From NCBI RefSeq assembly GCF_014841615.1, contig NZ_JACYUG010000026.1, forward strand, positions 1 to 38,143: DNA of 38,143 nucleotides, read 5' to 3'. Position 1 is the stretch's first letter. The number at the start of each line of letters is the position of its first letter. A program made the position numbers and the translations under genes. The stretch is from Sphingomonas sp. CFBP 8760 (GTDB taxonomy: Bacteria; Pseudomonadota; Alphaproteobacteria; Sphingomonadales; Sphingomonadaceae). Below, in pieces: positions 32,882 through 38,143 of this stretch. The notes under the pieces were generated by a model. The model saw nothing but the letters and a program-made list of their open reading frames with translations, made no database searches and was not told the DNA's origin.

Positions 32882-33603
32882 GCCGCCGCCCCCGGCCGGG
32901 TGATGTCGCCTTCCGCCACGCGGCGCAGCCCGGCATGAACGCCGGCGGGCCAGTGACGCTCATCGGTCAGTTCCTCTTCGCGGGCATTGCCGGCCAACCC
33001 CTCCGCGCGCGGCCATTGCGCGCGCACCGGCCCGTCGTCGTCGGGCATGTCCGTCAGCAGCGCCAGTCCCGCGATCAACGCCTCGCGGATCGTGCCACTA
33101 TCCACGAAGCCCAGCCGTACCGGCCGCGACGGCAGGAAAGGCTTGCGGCCGAGGAACAGCGGTCGCTCCGGCCGGTCCAGTGCATCGGCGAGCGTATCGA
33201 GCGTCAGTTCTTCTCCGCCATGCTCAAGATGCAGCGCGACCAGCACGCGCGCGTCGGCATCGGCATCGCGATAACGGATATGGGGGGACAGATAGGTGGC
33301 CGCCCCGCCCGTCCGGCCCTCGACCCGGCCGCGCGTCGTCCAGCCCCGGTCGCCGCCGCCCAGTTGCGCGGTCTGAAAGTCGCGGACGCGCCGCCCCTCC
33401 CCGGCACGCGCGGACCCCATCACCAGTCGCTCCTGCAAACGGGCATGGGCATCCGCGTCATGCCGTTCCCAGCCCAGTGCGTTGGCAAGCAGCCCCGCCA
33501 CCATCGACTTGGCCGGAAAGTCGCGCACCACGCCATAGGCATCGACCATGTCGCCGCCGAAGCTCATCAGCGGCGCATCAAGGTCCAGCAGCAGATGCCT
33601 CAC
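32878..33603 (-). CDS. cas5e: Cascade subunit Cas5e
   Basis: A 241-residue Cas5e/CasD, which caps the crRNA 5' handle in Cascade. The N-terminal LLLDLDAPLMSFGGDMVDAYGVVRDFPAKSMVAGLLANALG is the conserved RAMP region with the PAKS segment seen in type I-E members. GTG at 33603 overlaps the cas7 stop (GTGA). Confidence 0.94.
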   Translation of the reverse strand: MRHLLLDLDAPLMSFGGDMVDAYGVVRDFPAKSMVAGLLANALGWERHDADAHARLQERLVMGSARAGEGRRVRDFQTAQLGGGDRGWTTRGRVEGRTGGAATYLSPHIRYRDADADARVLVALHLEHGGEELTLDTLADALDRPERPLFLGRKPFLPSRPVRLGFVDSGTIREALIAGLALLTDMPDDDGPVRAQWPRAEGLAGNAREEELTDERHWPAGVHAGLRRVAEGDITRPGAAA

Positions 33604-34823
33604 GCAGGCTCGCCCTGATCCGCGCCGGTTGAGGCCGAGCGAACGACACCGCCGGCCCATGCGGCAAGGTCCGCCAGATTGGCATGATCGACCCCGGTCA
33701 GACGCAGGTCGGGCAGCGCCATGTGGCGGCGCGCCTCTCCGGTCGCATAGACGTCGTCCATCGCCGACAGATGTCCGAGCAGCGCCTCGGCGGTGCGGAA
33801 CCCCAACCCACGGTTCGAGGCGGGATCGGTCAGCAGCACCGGATCCCGAAACGCATTGGCCAGCGTGCGCGGCTGACGGTCGCCGACCTCCACCAGCACC
33901 AGCTCGGCGCGGCTATAGGGTGCGGTCGAACCCTTCTTGGCCCCCGGTGAGATTTCCGCGACGAGATGAACAAGGTTCTCGACGACCCGCGCCGCCAGAT
34001 CGCGGTCATGATCCCCCGTCCAGTCGCGCCGCGCGCATCCCGTCAGATTCGACACCAGCAGCGGCACGTCGACCACGACATAGCCGTAATAGAGGCCGGA
34101 TGTCAGTTCGGTGTCGAACACGCCGGCTGCGCCCGCATCGTCACCCAGCGACCGATCGCTCAGATCGTCGACGACGGTGAAATAGTCGAGTTCCGGCTGC
34201 TCCTCATGCACGGTGAAGGCATGGGCGACATGGATCGCGGCATCGGTATTGGCACGCGGATCGCTGGTCACCATGCGGCCGAACAGCGCCGCCTCCAGAC
34301 TGGCGCTGAGTGCGGCCTGATCGCGCAGCTGGTTGAGATTGTTCTTGTCTTCCTTGATCCAGATATCCGCCGCCGCCTTGGCCGCGGCGGCACTGCCACC
34401 TTCGGCCAGCAATCGCTCCGCCTCGCCGCGCATCCAGTCGATTTCCGGCCGGCCGAACAGCAGCGCCTGGCGTTGCTGCTTGTCCTTGGCGTTCTTGCCG
34501 TAGAATTTGGTCAGGAACGCCAGTTCCACCGCATCCACCGCCTCCTTGTCGAAGCGCGTGCGCAGTGGCCCCGTCACCGTGCGCTCGATGGTGATCTTCG
34601 ATCGCACACCCTCGACCCCCTTTTCGGTGGCCAGTACATGCAGCGCGCGCGGGTCGTCCGCCTTGCGCCAATGGCGCTTCAGGCATTGCGACGAGATGCG
34701 GGTGCGCGTCGCGCCACCGAACGGCAGCCGCTTGGCAAGTCCAGCATCGTCGCGGTTGAGCAAGGCGCCCGGCCAGGCGGCGAGGAAATGGATCTGGATG
34801 AACTTGGGCGTCACGAACGTCAC
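33600..34823 (-). CDS. cas7e: Cascade backbone subunit Cas7e
   Basis: A 407-residue Cas7e/CasC that forms the six-copy backbone along the spacer RNA. The N-terminal segment IQIHFLAAWPGALLNRDDAGLAKRLPFGGATRTRISSQCLKRHWR is the family signature. The thumb-like middle region is present and it is slightly longer than E. coli CasC (363). GTG at 34823 overlaps the cas11 stop and has AGAGGGGG upstream, as expected for a subunit needed in excess. Confidence 0.95.
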   Translation of the reverse strand: MTFVTPKFIQIHFLAAWPGALLNRDDAGLAKRLPFGGATRTRISSQCLKRHWRKADDPRALHVLATEKGVEGVRSKITIERTVTGPLRTRFDKEAVDAVELAFLTKFYGKNAKDKQQRQALLFGRPEIDWMRGEAERLLAEGGSAAAAKAAADIWIKEDKNNLNQLRDQAALSASLEAALFGRMVTSDPRANTDAAIHVAHAFTVHEEQPELDYFTVVDDLSDRSLGDDAGAAGVFDTELTSGLYYGYVVVDVPLLVSNLTGCARRDWTGDHDRDLAARVVENLVHLVAEISPGAKKGSTAPYSRAELVLVEVGDRQPRTLANAFRDPVLLTDPASNRGLGFRTAEALLGHLSAMDDVYATGEARRHMALPDLRLTGVDHANLADLAAWAGGVVRSASTGADQGEPA

Positions 34824-35347
34824 TGGGAGTCCCCCTCTGACCGCGCGGCGGCGGCGTAATAGTCCTGGGCGATGCGAATGCGGGCTTCCTCCACCCTGAC
34901 CGGATCGCGGCCGGCAAGGTGGAAGAGGGTCCACAGGTTGATCGATGCCTCGCCCCGCTGCGCCAGCATCCGCGCAGCCCGGACGATCTGGCCGTGCAAT
35001 GCCGCCCCGCGCGCGGCGGTGAGCCGCAGCAACCGGTTCTCTGAAAAGCCGATCGCCTGCAACGCGCTGCCGACCCGCCGGGCGGGGGCGTGCGCGTGCC
35101 CGCCGCCAGTGCCCGACAGCAGCGCGGCGACATGGGCCAGCAGCCGCCACGGCGCGATCGTCTCCGCCGACAACGGCATGGTGAAGCCGGCACGGTAGAG
35201 CAGCCCGATCACCACGCCGTCCGCCTCATGCGATTCGGTCAGGTAGAGCCGGCGCAGCGCGGCCCGGTCGCCGGTGGAGATCTTCGCGATCTGCGCGGCG
35301 ATCGAGGCGACCACGTCCTTCGGCTTGTCATCCGGCGCATCCGTCAT
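34820..35347 (-). CDS. cas11: Cascade small subunit Cas11 (Cse2)
   Basis: A 175-residue all-helical Cse2/CasB that stabilises the R-loop. Family features are DRAALRRL near residue 25, the region WRLLAHVAALLS, and the C-terminal RVEEARIRIAQDYY. ATG at 35347 overlaps the cas8e stop (ATGA). The extension to 35500 lies in cas8e. Confidence 0.9.
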   Translation of the reverse strand: MTDAPDDKPKDVVASIAAQIAKISTGDRAALRRLYLTESHEADGVVIGLLYRAGFTMPLSAETIAPWRLLAHVAALLSGTGGGHAHAPARRVGSALQAIGFSENRLLRLTAARGAALHGQIVRAARMLAQRGEASINLWTLFHLAGRDPVRVEEARIRIAQDYYAAAARSEGDSQ

Positions 35348-36888
35348 GCCGCCACCTCCTTCAACCAGTTCGTCATCTGTCCGTCGAGCATCGAGCGGCC
35401 GCGCGCGATCGCCCGGACGCGCCGCATTGCCGTCCGCGGTGCCGCCGCCGCCGCCTCGGTGAAGACATCGCCCGCCAGCGCGCGCAGCCGCTGCCGCCAT
35501 GCCAGCCGGTGGTCATCGGGGACCCCGGATTCGTCCTCACCGGTCGCCGCCACGGCTGTCCAGAAGTCATCCCCGAAGAAGCGCCGGTCGATAATGGCGT
35601 CGAACCGCTTCACCCAGGGATCGACCTTGCGCCCCGCCGAATCGTCGTCGAGCCGCGCCTGATCGGGGCCGCCCTGCATCATCAGGATCAGCGCCCGCCG
35701 CAGCCGGCGACCCGCCTCGTACCCATCGTCGGCACGGACGCTGGCGACGTGACCGATCACGTCCAGCACCTTGACCGGATCGAACTGCCCGCCGCCTTCG
35801 GTCCGGCTGTCGAGGATGCGGCGACGGTGCAGCCCTTCCGTCTTTCCCTGACCCCGGACCAGTGCCGAGGCGACGAAGGCAAGGCCGCTAACATCGTCAT
35901 CTTCATGCAGATGCGCCAACAGGGGGGCCGTCACCTTGCGGGGGTCCAGCAGCCGCGCCATCTGCCGATAGCCGAAGCCATTGGCACCGGGGGAGACGCT
36001 GATCGGCTTGCCGAAGGTGTCGCGGCCCTTCTTGGTGTCGATGACGGTGGGCGCCCAGGGATCGCCCGTATTGCCCCCCAGCGCATCGCCCGCGACCCGC
36101 GCGACCTTCGAGCCCGCCGCCAGCCCCTCCACCCCTTCGGCAACGTGCCGCAGGCGGACGCGGCGGCAGATCTCGACATAGAGTTCGTCGAGATCGTCGA
36201 ACGCCAGCGAGCGGGTGCCGTCCCACGGCTCGACCCACACCAGGCCGATCCCGGTGCGGCGATCGGGCCGGTGGCGGGCATCGGCGACGAGGCGGCGGAC
36301 GTCGCGACGGAACGCCCCCGCCGCGCCCCCACCGGAGGGGCGGACACCCAGGCTCATGCGCGTCGCGAACCCGCCGTTCATCCGGGAGATGCCGTAATTG
36401 CCGGCGCCCAGAAACCCCTCGGTGGTCTGGAGGGTGACCAGCGCGAAGAGCCATTCCTCCTCCCCTGCCGCTGCCATCCTTTCCTGTTTTACGTCGTGAT
36501 TTCGGGAGGTTACGAGCATATCCAGCGCATCGGGCGTCGCCAGCCGACTTTTGTAGTCGGCGCGGTTCGCATCCCCGACCAATGGCGGTTGCAGCAGCGC
36601 CGGCCTCGACCAGTCGTCCACCACCAGCGCCCATGCCTCGCCATCCGGCTGACCGGGGGTGAGCGCGATCAGCAGGTCGCGCCACGTCGCCTCGTCACCG
36701 GGCAGGTCGTCCCGCCCCGCCCGGATCAACGCCAGCGCCGCGACCTGCACCGTGAAGGCATGCCAGGGTTCGCGCTGATGTGGCCTGAGGGCGGCAAAAC
36801 TCCAGGCATCGCCCCGCGCCAAGGCGGCGAAGACGCCGAACAGCGAATCCCGGTGCAACCCGCCATCGCCATCCCGCCAACCGATCAT
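35344..36888 (-). CDS. cas8e: Cascade large subunit Cas8e (Cse1)
   Basis: A 514-residue Cse1/CasA that recognises the PAM and recruits Cas3. The N-terminal motif SFAALRPHQREPWHAFTVQVAALAL is shared by the Cse1 branch common outside the enterics. A glycine-rich stretch GAGNYGISRMNGGFATRMSLG lies near 170-190, where Cse1 contacts target DNA, and a four-helix bundle-like C-terminus ends the protein. No zinc-binding cysteines are seen. ATG at 36888 is preferred; an earlier start at 36927 has no support. It is the first gene of the cas run: no cas3 lies upstream, only a 156-base gap and tRNA-Leu. Confidence 0.93.
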   Translation of the reverse strand: MIGWRDGDGGLHRDSLFGVFAALARGDAWSFAALRPHQREPWHAFTVQVAALALIRAGRDDLPGDEATWRDLLIALTPGQPDGEAWALVVDDWSRPALLQPPLVGDANRADYKSRLATPDALDMLVTSRNHDVKQERMAAAGEEEWLFALVTLQTTEGFLGAGNYGISRMNGGFATRMSLGVRPSGGGAAGAFRRDVRRLVADARHRPDRRTGIGLVWVEPWDGTRSLAFDDLDELYVEICRRVRLRHVAEGVEGLAAGSKVARVAGDALGGNTGDPWAPTVIDTKKGRDTFGKPISVSPGANGFGYRQMARLLDPRKVTAPLLAHLHEDDDVSGLAFVASALVRGQGKTEGLHRRRILDSRTEGGGQFDPVKVLDVIGHVASVRADDGYEAGRRLRRALILMMQGGPDQARLDDDSAGRKVDPWVKRFDAIIDRRFFGDDFWTAVAATGEDESGVPDDHRLAWRQRLRALAGDVFTEAAAAAPRTAMRRVRAIARGRSMLDGQMTNWLKEVAA

Positions 36889-36963
36889 GCGCGCCCCTCG
36901 TTTTGCTGATTGAGGGCAGCAGCGCATCGCTCGTCAAGCGCAATGCGCGGTATCGTTCATTTC

Positions 36964-36996
36964 GGATATTTTTCCTGCCGGCGCGCCGGCATATCC
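36964..36996. promoter_or_regulatory. Nested palindrome upstream of cas8e
   Basis: An inner 16-base perfect palindrome TGCCGGCGCGCCGGCA (36976-36991) lies inside an outer pair, GGATAT (36964-36969) and ATATCC (36991-36996). It sits between tRNA-Leu and cas8e. It could be the end of the tRNA transcript (no U-tract), a stem-loop in the cas leader RNA, or an operator. No trusted promoter was found for the cas genes; TTGACG near 36933-36938 (minus) is the best -35-like hexamer. Confidence 0.4.
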
Positions 36997-37044
36997 CGGC
37001 TGCGGATCACGGCGGCGACCGGCGCGACGGCCGGATCAAAAATA

Positions 37045-37129
37045 TGGTGCCCCTGGCCGGACTTGAACCAGCATGCCTTGCGGCGTTCGATTTTGAGTCG
37101 AATGCGTCTACCAATTTCGCCACAGGGGC
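37045..37129 (-). tRNA. tRNA-Leu (anticodon CAA)
   Basis: An 85-base class II tRNA with encoded CCA. Acceptor GCCCCTG/CAGGGGC, anticodon stem TTCGA/TCGAA with loop CTCAAAA (anticodon CAA), and a long variable arm near CGCCGCAAGGC, as expected for leucine. It stands 156 bases upstream of the cas operon on the same strand. Confidence 0.95.
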
Positions 37130-37142
37130 AGCGAGGGTGCGT

Positions 37143-37170
37143 CGCTAGACGAGGCGCGCGCGGATCGCAA
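37143..37170 (-). promoter_or_regulatory. Candidate promoter of tRNA-Leu
   Basis: TTGCGA (37170-37165) and CTAGCG (37148-37143) on the minus strand, 16 bases apart. The CTA-type -10 matches the tRNA-His promoter. The -35 is weaker than those of the other two tRNA genes. Confidence 0.4.
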
Positions 37171-37183
37171 GCGGGTTGCGCCG

Positions 37184-37572
37184 TCAGTTGCGCGGCGGCT
37201 GGCGGCGATAGCTGAGGGCTTCGGCAAGATGGACGCGGCCGATCGTGTCGTGGCCGGCCAGATCGGCGATCGTCCGCGCCACCCGCAGGATACGGGTATA
37301 GCCACGCGCGGTCAGTTTCATCGCGACCGCCGCCTGTGCCAGCAATTGCCGGCCGGACTCGTCGGGGGTGGCGACCGCGTCGAGCAGCGGCCCCTCCGCC
37401 TCCGCATTGGTGCGGGCGGCATGATCGCGGTACCGGGCGGTCTGGATCGCGCGGGCCGCCGCGACCCGCGCCGCCACCTCGGCCGATCCCTCGGCGGGCG
37501 GCGGCAGCACCAGTTCCGCCGCGGTCACCGCCGCGACGTCGACGTGCAGGTCGATCCGGTCCAGTAGGATAA
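37184..37572 (-). pseudogene. comM: 3' part of comM (YifB/Mg-chelatase-like), broken by insertion
   Basis: The last 125 or so residues of the ComM/YifB AAA+ protein remain: LLDRIDLHVDV, then AARAIQTARYRDH and the C-terminal region AVAMKLTARGYTRILRVARTIADL. ComM is a hexameric helicase that promotes branch migration in natural transformation; the whole protein is about 500 residues. Homology stops abruptly upstream of LLDRIDL, near 37572. Beyond that the DNA leads into a plus-strand serine recombinase. The missing N-terminal part is presumably at the far end of the inserted element. The frame opens at a TTG inside the element, but a working product is unlikely. Confidence 0.85.
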
Positions 37573-37600
37573 CGCTTTTCAAGTCGCTATGAGGGCGATC

Positions 37601-38092
37601 ATGTTAGCTATTCAGTATGCGCGGTGGTCATCCATGGAGCAATCCACCGGCTCAACCCTTGCCCGCCAGATCGAACGGACGGGCGAGCTTATTGCTGAAC
37701 GCGGGTGGACGCTCACGAGCGATTCGCCGCTGATCGACCGTGGCAAATCGGCCTACACCGGAGCGAACATCGAGACGGGTGAGCTTGGCAAATTTGGCGA
37801 AAGCATCATGCGTGGCCAGCGCGATCCGGTTGGGCTGGTGCTGGTGGTAGAGGAGTTGGACAGGCTTTCGCGCCAACCCGCCGACATCATGCTTTCGTGG
37901 CTGTCTCCGCTGGTGCGTCGCGGCCTGACAATCGCCGTGGTTTCGACTGGCCAGATGATCACGCGCGACATGCTCGACACGGACATGGGTGGCCTCATGA
38001 CCATCCTTATAACCGCTTTCGGATCGCACACCGAAAGCCGGAAGAAAGCTGTGCGCGTTGCAGCGGCGTGGACTGTGAAGCGTGAGAATTGA
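37601..38092 (+). pseudogene. Serine recombinase N-terminal domain, truncated
   Basis: 163 residues of a resolvase/invertase-type serine recombinase. The active-site region YARWSS (residues 6-11, catalytic serine S10 or S11) and the EELDRLSR motif (84-91) are intact. The DNA-binding recombinase and zinc-ribbon domains of the large serine integrases are missing. The frame stops right after AAAWTVKREN, where large members continue. The likely cause is an insertion sequence starting at 38090. The ATG at 37601 is preceded by GAGGG at 37591-37595. It begins about 30 bases from the break in comM and is probably the integrase of the element inserted there. Confidence 0.8.
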
Positions 38093-38143
38093 GCTGCTGC
38101 CGGTTTCGTGGACACCAAGATAAGGTGTTTTCGGAACCGGAGG
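38090..38143. mobile_element. Possible left end of an IS3-family insertion sequence (partial)
   Basis: From TGAGCTGCTGCCGG onward the sequence resembles IS3-family ends that start TGA and carry GTTTC and TGGACACC shortly inside. A CGGAGG ribosome-binding-like motif at the window edge would suit a following orfA. The recombinase frame ends exactly at this TGA. The rest is outside the window, so this is an inference from memory of such ends. Confidence 0.4.

Noticed and set aside
36889..37044. Possible cas3 remnant upstream of cas8e
   Set aside because: All three minus-strand frames were read. None shows helicase or HD motifs, and the gap is too short to judge a C-terminal scrap.

Overview
This window is chromosomal DNA of a high-GC alphaproteobacterium, most likely a sphingomonad (Sphingomonas or close kin). 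The evidence is the GC-rich codon use, a TonB-dependent receptor and surface-type lipoprotein beside a twelve-gene type II secretion system (T2SS), a ccmCDEFGHI cytochrome c maturation operon, a DUF3072 protein, and tRNA promoters with a TTGAC-like -35 and CTA/TATA-type -10. Nearly all genes lie on the minus strand.

Layout, left to right. 1-1250: the last codons of one IS630-type transposase, then a complete second IS630-family element with terminal inverted repeats and flanking TA. 1311-5445: tRNA-Met(CAT), a 2'-5' RNA ligase family gene translationally coupled to kup, then plus-strand ald (alanine dehydrogenase) and a DUF3072 gene. 5458-10225: ccmC-D-E-F-G-H-I (minus) with a candidate promoter. 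10254-11445: a leucine-dehydrogenase-type gene behind tRNA-His. 11450-22643: gspC to gspN, twelve tightly overlapping genes. 22774-27304: a TonB-dependent receptor, a lipoprotein, and upstream of the lipoprotein a row of 11-bp-spaced repeats resembling PhoB boxes. 27355-29379: a RadC/JAB-type gene, two uncharacterised genes, and a LuxR-type regulator with a C-terminal membrane segment. 29479-36888: a type I-E CRISPR-Cas locus with 22 clear repeats, one decayed trailer repeat, and cas8e-cas11-cas7-cas5-cas6e-cas1-cas2. No cas3 is present. 37045-38143: tRNA-Leu(CAA), then comM broken by an element carrying a serine recombinase, which is itself cut short by what looks like an IS3-family end.

How the parts may work together. 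The lipoprotein, receptor and T2SS form a candidate nutrient-acquisition and secretion module. The same arrangement is known from Caulobacter crescentus, where the lipoprotein ElpS is made under phosphate starvation and released in a T2SS-dependent way. The PhoB-like repeats found here would fit that, but homology and regulation are inferred. The CRISPR locus has everything for adaptation, crRNA processing and Cascade assembly, yet lacks the Cas3 nuclease-helicase within this window, so interference needs cas3 elsewhere or is absent.

Limits: no database search was possible. Start codons were chosen from overlaps, ribosome-binding sites and family length. Spacer targets were not identified.
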